A stretch of DNA of 64,000 nt from Colius striatus (GCF_028858725.1 NC_084771.1:6228915-6292914), one strand, 5' to 3'; positions 1-64,000 are shown, numbered from the stretch's first letter. The notes: a model not told the origin generated them from the sequence alone. Program-made: numbers and translations.

Positions 1-1393
1 CCATTAGCCAGGCAGCATTTCTTTTGCTACTGCTGCTAGCTGTACAGTGCTGTACTTGTGATGTAAATGCTGTATCTCTTGCTTGGTTTGCCTTGAAGTG
101 CATTCAGGAGAACAACTCTGATGCTCTCACCTCTCAGATGCTTAGCTGATCTAGAAACACCTCTTGAGCCTACATTTTTTTTCTTTATTTGGGTTTATGT
201 TGCATGTTCCTCTGGTGAGGACATGTCCTGCCCTGCGTGGGCTGCTCTTGCTCTTTGCCCCACCAAAATAAGGGTGGATGCTGGGCTGAGCTGGGAGGTG
301 CTGCAGTGTCTTAGTTATTCCTTTTTATCAGGATGTCATGACTCACCTCCCTGGAAAAGTCTGTTCATTCTTTCTGGGAATTTCTCTCACTAAAAAAGCT
401 GTTTTTTTCCAGCTGCATGGAAACAAATCCCCCCCCCCCAAGAAATGTCAGAGGAAAGACAACCCTTTAATAACTGTTGGCTCAGTGGACTATATTAGAC
501 TGTTGACCAGTTTACTTAAAATCAGTGATTTTATCCAGAGAGAGCTTATTTCCAGCCAAGTATGACAGTGAGGTGGGGAAGATGGTGAATGCTGCATCTC
601 TGACTCCCTTTAGCTGAGCTAGCAGAACAGCCTCACAGTGTCTCTAAAAGAATAATCAAGTAGCAAGAAGAGGATCTTGGTGTTAGAGAATACCAGGGAC
701 GTACACAGGGTCAATGGTACAAGAAGGTGTTGTGAAGAATAGGGAGAACACTCAAAAAGGAAAGCACATGCAGTGACTGAAAAGGGACAGATCACTTCAG
801 CTCTGGCACAGAAACCATTGTGAATATAGGGAAACAAGACAAACCTTAACATTATTATTTCACTAGCCTAACGAGTGCTTTAAGCAAAATACATAATGCT
901 TTAGAGCTTGTCCATATTGTCCAGAACTGGCTAAAACTCTACAGCATTGTATACTTTTTCTATCTCTACTTATCCATCCATCCTTCCACCCACCCAGCCA
1001 CTGTGCTGGGTTTGCTGTGATGGTATCTAGCATCTCCTTACGCACTGAGTTGGTTTACTATTGTGTCATTCAGAAGACTTAATGGAGTGACTGAAGTCAC
1101 AGGGGTTGTGTGGGTGTAGAAATTCTAACCACCGCTGTCTTGCTTCATGTCAAATAAATACTCACTGGGTGAAAAATATGAGTCAATTTAATATTAATGA
1201 GCAAATAAGAATACAAGAAGAATGTTGAATTAGACAGCATGTGTAGTTTTTGTTTGTCCTCATTGAACTACCATTTCCATCATTGGTTTCTGCTTGGTTT
1301 AAGCTGTTGGAAGCATCACCAAAGAATAAATTAGCTTATTATATTTTAAGTTGCATAATTCTTTTCTGTTTTCTCTTTTCACCTGCCTTTCAG
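1..1393 (+). other. NPAS2 intron (partial), upstream of first in-window exon
   Basis: No coding exon is recognisable here. The segment ends with a pyrimidine-rich tract and a CAG acceptor directly before the exon at 1394. The exons for the bHLH domain and start of PAS-A must lie further left, outside the window. A run of about ten C residues occurs near 430. No repeat family was recognised. Confidence 0.7.
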
Positions 1394-25372
<23,979 letters not shown>

Positions 25373-26266
25373 AGGGCTGCTCCAGCAGCAGGGACCGCCA
25401 CGGCTGCAGCTCCTCGGCACCCAGGCACAGAGGAGGACGCCAGCAGAGCCCGGCAGGGGTGAGGTGGGGAACGTGGTGGCTGGAGGGACAGTCCCCAGCA
25501 GGGGCAGCTCCACGGTTGGGGTTTCACGCAGCCGCTCCAGGCTGCTGCTCCGGCAGCTCTACCTGACCTTGCCCAGCACAGTGGTGCAACTGGAAGGCGA
25601 CAGCTTTGTGGCTGCAGGGAGGTTATTTATCGGGTCGCCACGAAGAGTGTTTTGTGATGGAGAAAACCCTTTTCCATTCAGGACTTCAATGCTGAGAGTC
25701 ACTGTGAATCCAAGCCCCGTGCTGGGGGCGCACACAGGCTGTACCGCTCCGCAGGACGCCGCTGGGTTTCCGTGTACATAACTCGTTTTGCTTTCGTAGC
25801 TCCGGCGTGGATTTATTTTTTTTCCCTTTTTTTCTATACCTCAGTCCCACGATTTTTTGTTATTCCAGGAGATTGGAAGATGCTGCTAATTTACATAACA
25901 CCACTTTTGCCTGAATTTCTTACTGTTGTTGTACCAGCTCACATCGCAGCCAGTAAGACGTCTGTCGTGTTTTATTTTGAGTGACAAGTGCAGATAAATT
26001 TATATGGGTTTGTTTTTTAACTCCCTGTAGCCAAATATTTTTTTTCAGGTTATGGACAATGCTTACTGGTTCTTTATTTTCTTTTGGTTGTTTTTGTTTC
26101 AAGTGATGTAGTTGTGTACGTTTCTATGTATGAAGACAAACAAAACAAAGCATAGTACAGCATATGACAGCAAACTTTGTGGTTTTGCTAGGTCATGTTC
26201 CAGTCTGGCCAACCTGAAAGGTGTGATCACAGCAACACAGCGATGTTACAAGCCCACAGGGTCAGC

Positions 26267-26272
26267 AATAAA
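26267..26272 (+). terminator. NPAS2: Candidate proximal poly(A) signal of NPAS2
   Basis: An AATAAA hexamer about 900 bases after the NPAS2 stop, followed by T-rich sequence (ttgtatttttg). It could produce a short 3' UTR lacking the Pumilio and G-rich elements. Confidence 0.4.
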
Positions 26273-26823
26273 TTGTATTTTTGTAAATTGTCACTTTTTA
26301 ACTATAAGCTTATATTTATGAATTGCAAAACAAAAAAAAGAACAGACAACAACCAGTTTATTCCTCAGTGGGTGTATAGTTAAGCGTCCCTACTGTTTGT
26401 GTCTTTCCAAAGGAAAAGTGAAAGTGTATGTTTTGAGGCGTTAGTGGCTGAGTGCTGTGGGCACTGGTGGAGCCCGAACGCAGGACGTGCGTTAGGCCGG
26501 GACTATAAGCTTTGCAAGAAAAGGGTTAGTTAGGACCAGGTCCATCTGGCAATCAGAGCAAGGTTTAGGGATGGGTTAGTTCATAACTTCTGTTGAATCC
26601 AAGCAGAGTGTGCTCTTTTTTTGCCTCTTTTTTTTTGGCTCTTGTGTTTTTTCCTGTGCTCTCTTGGCCCTTCACACCCCCACAGCAGCTGGGCACTGGT
26701 GCTTACCAATGGAGCAGCCTTTAGCACAAGCAACCCCCAGCAGCCCTGTGTTTCAAGGGAAGGAGAGATGTGGGAAAGCTGGCATGCAACAAAACCTGAC
26801 CAGGTAGAGCTAATGGTACATAT

Positions 26824-26841
26824 ATCTACAGCTAGAGCTGT
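26824..26841. repeat. Palindrome CTACAGCT-AG-AGCTGTAG
   Basis: Perfect 8-base inverted arms around a 2-base centre. Further AGCT-containing half-copies (gagctacagctgcatctgcagctag) follow within 35 bases. Confidence 0.6.
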
Positions 26842-28151
26842 AGATGCTGGAGCTACAGCTGCATCTGCAGCTAGTTCACTCTTCCCTTAGCCCCACACAT
26901 TTTCCATGGGTGGATTGTGGTAGCTTTGAGGCCACTATGAGCATTCTATGATGCTGTGTAGCCTCGGTAGCACAGGAGCAAGAAAACCTGACTCTCAGCC
27001 TGATTGAAACAGGTTGTGACAGAGCTCAGGAATGAGACAGGAGGGTGACAGCTCTGCCCCAGACAGGACTTTGGCCATGGCCTTCCCGCTGCCTGGTGCG
27101 ACACAGCCTGACTCACCACCTGCCCTGGCTGTGCCCCTTCCCTGTCACACACTGGGCTGTTTCCCCATATGCCGAGTTTTTCATGAGGAAGAGGGTTTGA
27201 TGTGCAGAAGCATGAGCATGGGTTGGCTTTGGCTGGGAAGCTTGAGTGTCCCAGGTGACAGCTTTGTGGCTGCAGAGCAGGCAGAGAGGAGCTGTAGCAT
27301 TTTGGGGAGCACAGTGGGTGGTAGCATGGAGCCAAGGAGGTGCCCAGCAGCCCTTGTGCATGGGGTTACAATATTGGGGTTAATCCCTAGAGCCAGCCTG
27401 GCTGGCCACACGCAGACCCTGGGCAATGGGGGTGCTGAGCAGCTGCCCTTAGGCACAGCCTCACCCACGCCCCCACCCGATTTCAACCCCCTACAAGTAA
27501 GGTGGCTACAGCAGAGCCCTGGGTCAGAGCCACCTCCCTGCTATCAATGAGATGGGGAGCACCTGGAGCTGAAGTAATGAATGACAGCCTCGCCCTGGGC
27601 TCTAGAGGCCAAGCTGTGGGGCCTGAGGGGCTGCAGCACGGGGCCTGGCAGGTAGGAATTCTATTTTTTGATATTTATTATTTTTAGAGCACTATCACTT
27701 TTAGGGTCTCCCCCTCCCCAGGCTGGGGTAGGAGGGGTTGATGTCTTTTTGGAGGGTGTGAGGTTTTGGGGTATTTTTTTGGCTCCCCAACTTTGGCACA
27801 TAACGTTAGTGGAGAGGGAAGCACACTGATCTTAGGGCTCCTCTGCTGGGCACCCTGTTGTGTGGCTGGCAGGAGGGAGAGGCTGTGCATTTGCCTGCTT
27901 TGATCATTAAACCTGCCTCACCCCAACACACACTATGGCTGTTGCACAGTGTCCTGGCACCAGACACGAGCCCAGCCGTGGCAGACGTCAGTCAGCGGTG
28001 TCTCGGGGGTGGTGGTTGGGGTCAGGGGCTTGGGGAGTGCTTTGGGGTGTGAGTTGGGTTGGGTTTGTTTTTACAGGGCATGGTAGGGAGACAGCCGAGG
28101 CAGGTTCAGGCAGGGCAGTGGCTTTGAAAGCAAGTCCAACAGAAGAGGGCT

Positions 28152-28256
28152 GGGAAGGGGGGTGGGGGGGACAGTGGGTGTGCTGGACAGGGCTGTGCCG
28201 TGGACACAGCTCTTCTGAGACAGGGAGGGCTATGGGGGGGTGGGGGTGGGCTGGGG
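28152..28256 (+). promoter_or_regulatory. G-quadruplex-prone tracts in NPAS2 3' UTR
   Basis: Two G-run clusters lie on the transcribed-sense strand. At 28152-28170 the runs are GGG, G6 and G7. At 28223-28256 they are GGG, GGG, G7, G5, GGG and GGGG with loops of 1-4 bases. Both satisfy the usual G3+N1-7 pattern (the first by splitting a long run). Function is inferred. Confidence 0.5.
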
Positions 28257-28857
28257 ATCGAGGGTGGCACCACCACCCATGCTCACAGCCTCTTAGGGAC
28301 GAGCACATGAGGTTTGCAAGGATGTTTACATGTTAGATTGGCCTTGCTAAAACAAGAGCCCTAAAATGCACTTTATGATGTGCCCCCACCCCCCTCCCCA
28401 TGGCCGCCCCAGCCGCTGGTGGGGGCTGACAGGCCCAGGCACTCCAGACACACTCCAAAGGACAAAATCCCACAGTCCCTTTTTGGGGCTTCCTTGGCCC
28501 TTGCTGTGCCTGCCTCAAAGCTGGAGGAAGGCTGAGTCAGGGCCCTGGGATTTTTGCCTTATGTTGTCAGTCTCTCTCTCAAAAAAAAGAATACATAAAT
28601 GTCTTTATTCAGGTTGATTTGTATTTGTTTACCTCGGTGTTAGCTCGGACCTGTGTTTTTGGGACCCCTTTGGAATTGAGGGTTGCTGGTGGGTTTGGTT
28701 CACACCCCCCCTGGGTGATTATAAGAGAACACAAGCGGGACTTGTTGGTGACAAGGGGAGGGTGGGACTGTGAGCGATGCCACCAGCCTTGGGCTCCAGT
28801 GTCACTGTCCACCTGTTAGTCATTGATGTTCTGAGATTTTCAAGTACACAAGCACCT

Positions 28858-28946
28858 ATATACTCTCTCTCTATATATATAGATATACAGATATATGTAT
28901 TTTTAATACACATGTATATCTATATATAATTATATGTATATCTAGG
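28858..28946. repeat. TA/TATC-rich simple sequence
   Basis: A low-complexity tract of CT, TA and TGTATATC-like units. It lies inside the presumed NPAS2 3' UTR. Confidence 0.7.
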
Positions 28947-29015
28947 CCACACAATTCCAGACCTCTGAAAACACAGGCAGCTTTAATTAATGAAGTCTTG
29001 CACTTTTAGCATATT

Positions 29016-29100
29016 TGTACATATAAGCTAAAGCCTGGTGGATATCATCAGGCCTGTTTGACAAACACAGTCAAAAGTTCCTGTACATATTGTGTACATA
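29016..29100 (+). promoter_or_regulatory. Cluster of three Pumilio-type motifs (TGTACATA)
   Basis: The octamer TGTACATA, which fits the PUF-protein consensus UGUANAUA, occurs at 29016-29023, 29082-29089 and 29093-29100 on the NPAS2 sense strand. The last two are separated by 3 bases. This suggests Pumilio-mediated control of the long NPAS2 mRNA form. Confidence 0.5.
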
Positions 29101-29382
29101 CTCCATGTAAACACAACAAAAACGAAGACAAATAATCTTAGAATTGAGTATAAATCTTGGTTTATTTTATATGCTGTTGAATATAGATACATTTATAAAT
29201 GTCACTATTCTTAAAGTATTTTGTAATGGGAAAAAGGAAGTGTCTTATGAAGATGAAGAGTAAAGATTTTATTCTTGTCCTGAATCTCTGTCCCTGCACA
29301 GCTCTGTTGAGTGGGAGCCTGTGCATTTTGACAAGCTTTAAACAGATTGTATATAGTATTTTAAAAAAAAATTAAAAGAAGA

Positions 29383-29388
29383 AATAAA
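29383..29388 (+). terminator. NPAS2: Candidate distal poly(A) signal of NPAS2
   Basis: The AATAAA sits in an A-rich context after an ATTAAA-like site and is followed within 50 bases by GT-rich sequence (gatgtgtgctgctgttctg), the usual downstream element. Confidence 0.55.
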
Positions 29389-29410
29389 ATACTACTTGTA
29401 AGACCTCTTA

Positions 29411-29895
29411 GAGGATGTGTGCTGCTGTTCTGGGCTGCGTGGAACAACGGCTGGGGAGGGGATCAGAATCTGCTCCTTGCGCTCCAAGAGGCACAAGAGC
29501 AACAGCCATGGTCTATCCCTGTGTATAACCAGCTGACGGGATGGGGCTCAGGAGGAGGCTTGCCAGGGCCAGAAGCAATAGGGGCAATGCATAAATCAGA
29601 AAGAACAGGGCCTCAGGGGCAGTGTAAATGTTTCCATTTGCATGCAAAATCTACTACTCTCTCCCTAGGCTAACTTGCCATCTCAGCCCTGATGAAAGCT
29701 TCAGCAAGGCTAAGCTAGGCCCAGCCTTCAAAATACATCTCTCCATTCTTCCTCCACTTCTGGGGAGATTGGTGCGATTTCTGGCTCAGTCCTTGCTTTG
29801 GAAAGCACATGGCTTTACCACAACCAGTGCTCTTGAAGGACCTTCTGAAGCAGTCCCCCATGAGAAATAACAGTGCCTCAAACACATTGCTTTTT
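29411..29895. other. Convergent intergenic gap between NPAS2 and TBC1D8
   Basis: About 0.5 kb with no gene, repeat or splice-bounded exon that I recognise. It is bounded by opposing candidate poly(A) signals at 29383 (+) and 29921 (-). Confidence 0.45.
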
Positions 29896-29915
29896 TTTCT
29901 TAAGCGAAACAACTT

Positions 29916-29921
29916 TTTATT
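29916..29921 (-). terminator. TBC1D8: Candidate distal poly(A) signal of TBC1D8
   Basis: TTTATT on the + strand reads AATAAA on the - strand. An A-rich stretch and then a GTGTTTG element follow downstream on the - strand. Using it would give a 3' UTR of about 4.2 kb. Nearer AATAAA hexamers exist, so this is a candidate only. Confidence 0.4.
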
Positions 29922-30244
29922 GAGCACCCTACTTGTCTTACAGTACTTCTGCTTACAACACATGGTAGGAAAAATCCCAACGTGCCAATACAAATGTGTG
30001 TTGCCTTCTTGGTGAAGTGACAAAGCTATAGCAAAACCCACACAATAGCCTGTTTTTCCAGAAACAAACTGAAATATTTCTTTCTGTTTTAGTCCAGCTA
30101 ACAAGTGCAATCAGTCACCATCAAGAACCTCTTATGGTACAACTGGATGAGATACTGCTAATAAAAATCAACACACAGCTATTTCTTAGTCACTGTGGTA
30201 GTAAACTGTTCTAAAAGTACATCATTATCTAATCATTACAGTGA

Positions 30245-30286
30245 TCACAGAATTGTTTAGGTTGAAAAAGACCTTTAAGATCTGAA
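30245..30286 (-). mobile_element. CR1 LINE fragment (~40 bp)
   Basis: Only the 3'-terminal CR1 motif (cagaattgtttaggttgaaaaagacc) remains. Orientation is minus. Confidence 0.6.
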
Positions 30287-31640
30287 GGCAGCGACTATTT
30301 CCATGTGCCATGAAATGCTGATGGCTGAATGACAAGCAGTTCTCCTCTGTGGTGGAAAGGGCTTATTTCTATTCCTATCAGTTGAGCTATTCCCACAGCT
30401 CATGTGTTCCAGGCCAGAGCTCAGTGAACACACAAAGAGGCCAAGCAGTGAGCCCGTGGTGGTGGTCAGGGCTGCCAGCACTCACCTCGAGTGCAGGTTC
30501 CCCAATGGAGGGGACAGGGCAGCCCTGCTGGGCACCCCCTGGGCTTGGATTAGGGCTGACAAAAGGCTTCTTATATGCAGAGCAACAATAACAGCAGCCC
30601 AGCCCTGAGAAAGGACTGTGCAGTGTGAGGGTCAGGAACCATGGCCGAGCTGCCAAGTCACGCTGGTGATGCAGCAGGTAGTGCAATTTTAAAACTGTAT
30701 AAGCTACCTTTAGCCATCTCTATCCTACCTACAGCTGCCTATTTTGTACTGAATGATGCACATCCATTTATTTCCTATGACTGAAGCAAAAATGACAGAT
30801 AACTTCATGAAAAGTGCTACAGGAAAAAAACCCCAACTTAGATACATGAAAGGTCACCTCAGTGCTCACAATCACCCTGCTTCCTGTTCCTGAATGAACT
30901 GTGCAAAGGTCAAAAACACTGCCAAGTTGCAACTGGAATGGAAAGTCCCCCCCTTGGGAAGCAGCTGAGTAATTCTGGGCCAGACACTCTGTAAGCAGCA
31001 GGCTGCTCGCCAGCACTCCCACTGCAGTCCCAGCACCCCTGCAGCACGGGCAGAACCTGCCTTCAGCTCTGCACCACCAGCAACTTCAGACAGTCAAAAA
31101 CCTGGATGGCATGGGAGGCTCTGGCCCTGACAAGGCAGGGCTTTGAAGGCAAGGCATCCCCTTTTGGGACTGAAAAAGGGAAAGAGCTTCTATTGCTCCA
31201 GCTCCTTGGAGCTTTCCTTTTGTCACAAAGCAAAGCACAGGAGTCCCTGGATGTTATTGCACACAGTGGAAGCAGCCCAGCAAACACATCCCTGGGCCAG
31301 GCTCCTTGGGAACAGCTGGTGTTTGCTACATCTAGATGTCCCCAAGGACTCAGGCCATGCCCCATGGACTCCCAAAAGCAGTACCTGGCAGCCAGGCAGC
31401 TGCTGAGCACTGTCAGCCCCCCTCAAAGCCACTCACTCCAATCCTCGTGCCCAGGCTCACACACTAACCTGGTCCTCTCAGCAACCTGGCTGGACCAGCT
31501 TGCAGGTCTGGCACAGGAAACATTTAAAGACTTTACCCTTTGGGGGAAAAAAATACAAGCAATGGAACAGAAAATCCATGCAGTCAAAGTTGGTGTTCCC
31601 CTACGTAGCCCAGCTTCTCACCTTAAACCTATTTTATTAT

Positions 31641-31670
31641 GTCTATATAAATATATATATATATATGCTG
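31641..31670. repeat. (TA)n simple repeat
   Basis: The tract is tctatataaatatatatatatatat with a perfect TA core. It lies in the region downstream of TBC1D8. Confidence 0.75.
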
Positions 31671-32125
31671 GTAATCTCTCTTTATACATCTATATGATAT
31701 CTGCAAGAGCTACTACATGACTGGTAATGGCCCTACAGTCTCTTGCATTGACACTAAGAGGAAATGGCACTGTACAAAGGCATCAGTTTTGCATAAACAA
31801 ACCATGTAATGTCACCAGGCTCCTGTATTTTGCAGGTTCTTTCAGTACAGTCTTGTGTACTTGGTTCTTAACATCTTGGCTCACAATCAAGAAATGTCAT
31901 TGAGTATCAGGACTCTCCTATCTCCATGCTACCTTGCTTAGCAAACAGATGATAGCTTTGATGACTTCCTGAAATACACATTACCCACCAAAAACCTACA
32001 AAAGCTTCTTGGAGGGGCAGCTGCATCTGTTTTCATGGGGCCCTATTAATTTCAGCATGGCTGTTTGCAGAAGTATTACTCACTGAGCAAACCATATCTG
32101 AGTACATCCTTAACTAGAACAACAG

Positions 32126-32215
32126 AATCATACAATGGTAGGGGTTGGAAGGGACCTTTAGAGATCATCTAGTCCAACCCCCTTGCAGAAGCAGGTTCAC
32201 CTAGATCAGGTCACA
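32126..32215 (-). mobile_element. CR1 LINE 3'-end fragment (~90 bp)
   Basis: Carries the terminal CR1 pattern (agaatcatacaatggtagg, then ggttggaagggacc and tctagtccaaccc). The element is truncated after about 90 bases. Orientation is minus. Confidence 0.8.
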
Positions 32216-32816
32216 ACAGTATCATCTACTTTCTATTTCTAAAACAGTAGGAAAACAGTGAGTAAACACATTTTAAAAGTAACACAGTGTTGCCCAACTT
32301 TGCCTCAGAAAAACACCCATATGGATGGATAAATTGCTTTTTCTATTTTACACATAAAAATACAAGTCAGTATTATATGACATCAAGGGTAATTCCTTTG
32401 GGAAGCCTGCTGAAAAAAGCTTCCTCGTTTCTCACATCTATGATATAGGTTTTGGAGTTACTGTTCATTCAATAAAACTTTATTTTATATTAATACCTGA
32501 GAGTATAGGGGAGAATAGGAGAAATAATTCACAAATTCATTGTTCCTGATCAAAACTGTATTCTTTAGAAGCAGCATGGGAAATTTAACACCAATTGCAG
32601 TGTTGGTATTTCACCAAGTGCTTGTAACACAATTTCATGTTGCTCTTCATTCATATTAGTATTGCAGGAGATGCCTCTGTTAATGGCACCATCCCCATTC
32701 TGCTTCTTTACAAAAAAAATATGCACAGTATAAAAATAACACTGCTCTGCAGAGAAAGATTGTCATAGGCTTTAGAAACTGACATTTTAAACTAGCTTAG
32801 CAGAGTCCCAGTTTAC

Positions 32817-32858
32817 TGTTAAAATACAAGCTCTTTGTTGTTAAAATACAAGCTTTTT
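32817..32858. repeat. Tandem duplication, 22-base period
   Basis: TGTTAAAATACAAGCT occurs at 32817-32832 and again at 32839-32854 with similar flanking T-rich bases. Confidence 0.7.
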
Positions 32859-33954
32859 CCCTCTTTCTCTAAACTCATTCCAGCTACCAAATCAAAGGTT
32901 CAAGGTCACCCCTTATGAGCATTCATGCTGGCTGAGCTTCCCTCCACAGGATCTTTCCTGTATCATTTTTTACACATTAAAAATTTCAAGTCAAATTCCA
33001 GAGGATTTTCTTGTTGCCATGAATCCTGGCAGACTGAAAGTGTTTCAGCAGAAACAAGCCAGAGAGCTACAGAAAAGAAGGACTCTAATCACTAGGTTGA
33101 GGTACAGACTCAGGGTAGGCAAAGGAGCAACTGCAGTCTGTCCCTGGCAGCTCAGTAGTCAGCTAACTATGGAGCAGCAAATGGTCTGTGCTTGGGCTTT
33201 CCAAACACATGCAACACTACACAGTTCATCAACATGCTCCTAAGAGCCAACACTTGCCAGAGGAGCCAGATGAAAGACCACCACATACTCGAGACAGATT
33301 TAGCCACTGCTTTCCCTTGATTTCAACAATCTGTACTAGCTTTGGCACCTCTGTACAGCCTGGATGACCAAACAAGCTTCCATCCTTTTCACCTGTATTG
33401 TAGAAGGATTGGTATGAAAATGGGAAAGAGAATTCATACATAGGCTGAGCTAGAAAAGCAGCAAACCAGTTGTTTGTTGCCAAAACTGAGACATGGTCTG
33501 GGAGAATGCAGTCTTCAAACTGCCAACAAGGGGCTGGAATCTGCAAGAGTCCAGGACCACTGGTAACACCAAAGCAGAGGAACTGAGAGCAGAGCAACTT
33601 TCTTCTCTAACCTCATGCTCCTCTTCCTACCATAAACTCTCTTCTTGGTTGTCATCCCAGTCCACATCTAAGATTGGAAATAACTAATTAAACTAACCTA
33701 GAAGACAAGCTGTAAGCTATTGATACTCCTTTTAAGTGAAAATGGCTGGAAGCCATGCCTTTGATCCCAGTACCAGAAATGAACCTGGAGAGCACACACT
33801 CTGAGCTGCCAGTCAGGTTTGCAGTAGGTCACATCCAGGATTCCCAAGCAACACTGTTATTTTAATAACATGGTAAAGACAGATTATTACTCAGTCCTTT
33901 TTTTAGTGTGAAACTTATGAACAATGCAAGAAAGTGATTGTGCTTTAAACTATT

Positions 33955-33960
33955 TTTATT
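33955..33960 (-). terminator. TBC1D8: Candidate proximal poly(A) signal of TBC1D8
   Basis: AATAAA on the - strand, about 145 bases after the TBC1D8 stop at 34104. It could give a very short 3' UTR. Confidence 0.35.
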
Positions 33961-34103
33961 TACATGACATACCAGTAATCTGATATTTAAAGCTAACTCT
34001 TCAAACTCCATTCCCTATGTAAACACCAGGCTCAATTCCCATCGTAACAGCCTTCCTTTGCAAGCACTTTATGTGGCTACTTCAGAGTCAAAGGTAAAGA
34101 AAA

Positions 34104-63487
<29,384 letters not shown>

Positions 63488-63526
63488 TTAACAGTCCCGC
63501 TGTCAGCGCGACGCCACTGCCTCAGG

Positions 63527-63539
63527 ACTACAGCTCCCG
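63527..63539 (+). promoter_or_regulatory. Second ZNF143/THAP11-type motif, plus orientation
   Basis: ACTACAGCTCCCG matches the core of the same consensus but lacks the GCATGC tail. It lies about 40 bases from the first motif and points the other way. Confidence 0.5.
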
Positions 63540-64000
63540 CCGGGTGTCGCGCGGCCGCCGGGCTGTTAGTGAGGCTGGAGGGAGGACGGGGACACTCGGC
63601 CCACCGCCCCCAGACGCGCGTCGCACTCCGGGAGCTGCGGCTGCACCACCCCCAGCCGCGGGACACACTCTTCCTTCCGCCCTCGCATGCCACACCTCCC
63701 CGGACCCTGTCAGGGACCCGTGCGGCCTCAGCCTCTCAGCTGCCAGGCTTCTAGCATTCCCCGAAAGTGCCTCCGTAAGGCGTGCTGGGTGGCTTTTTGC
63801 CAGTCAGAGAAGTCATTTTGACCAAACGTTTCTCCATTTCCAGCCCAGAAGACAGACAGATGTCACCAAGTGCTTTGTCTGGCTTCTGTGTTTGTTTTCC
63901 TGTTAGCACCAGGCCTTACACTGCAGCAGGATACTGGGGCACTGAATAGAAACAAGGAAAACGTGCCACGCAAGAGAGCCAGCCATGACCATCGCTTCCA

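Larger units (their letters stand above)
25373..29410 (+). other. NPAS2: Probable NPAS2 3' UTR
   Basis: About 4 kb follow the stop with no long conserved ORF or splice-bounded exon. The last ~500 bases are A/T-rich and 3'-UTR-like: Pumilio motifs, a TA-rich tract, then AATAAA at 29383-29388 with a GT-rich stretch after it. An earlier AATAAA at 26267 could give a short form of about 0.9 kb. The extent is inferred from signals only. Confidence 0.55.
29900..34103 (-). other. TBC1D8: Possible TBC1D8 3' UTR / downstream region
   Basis: This stretch lies downstream of the TBC1D8 stop and has no recognised coding exon on either strand. It contains two short CR1 fragments (30245, 32126), a TA repeat (31641) and a 22-base tandem duplication (32817). 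Minus-strand AATAAA hexamers occur at 33955-33960, 32479-32484, 31633-31638, 30767-30772 and 29916-29921. The real transcript end cannot be decided from sequence. Confidence 0.4.

Noticed and set aside
28858-28946. TA/TC tract as a CRISPR-like or structured repeat
   Set aside because: Simple low-complexity sequence without regular unique spacers.

Overview
This window is vertebrate nuclear DNA, almost certainly from a bird. It holds short GT-AG exons in long introns. All seven dispersed repeats I can identify are 5'-truncated CR1 LINEs, the dominant avian interspersed repeat. A CpG island lies at the right end. I see no prokaryotic, plasmid or phage signature, no CRISPR array, no tRNA or rRNA gene and no intact mobile element.

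There are two protein genes, arranged tail to tail. On the + strand, about 1.4-25.4 kb, lie the last 17 coding exons of NPAS2, the CLOCK paralogue that pairs with BMAL1 in the circadian clock. The exons join in one continuous frame of 732 codons plus stop. They begin inside PAS-A and run through PAS-B, a coiled-coil/Q-rich middle and the C terminus. The bHLH exons (about 91 residues by alignment with mammalian NPAS2) lie upstream of the window. The stop is followed by a probable long 3' UTR (to about 29.4 kb) with a late AATAAA, three Pumilio-type motifs and G-quadruplex-forming tracts.

On the - strand, from 63.3 kb down to 34.1 kb, lies a complete TBC1D8, a GRAM-TBC family Rab GTPase-activating protein. 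Its 21 coding exons join into 1119 codons plus stop (human protein about 1140 residues). Both catalytic fingers of the TBC domain are present. Its 3' UTR may extend to about 29.9 kb, leaving only about 0.5 kb between the two transcripts. The start codon lies in a CpG island (about 63.0-63.7 kb) with two ZNF143/THAP11-type motifs, which is the likely TBC1D8 promoter.

The NPAS2-TBC1D8 neighbourhood matches the mammalian order, except that I see no RPL31 exons between them. I did not find a previously undescribed system. The items most worth a second look are the conserved heme-ligand residues in NPAS2 PAS-A, the Pumilio-site cluster and G-rich tracts in the NPAS2 3' UTR, the ZNF143-type pair at the TBC1D8 promoter, two perfect inverted repeats in TBC1D8 introns, and a 209-codon ORF antisense to a TBC1D8 intron. 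Exon boundaries were set by hand from splice consensus, reading frame and recalled mammalian protein sequence; no alignment program was run.
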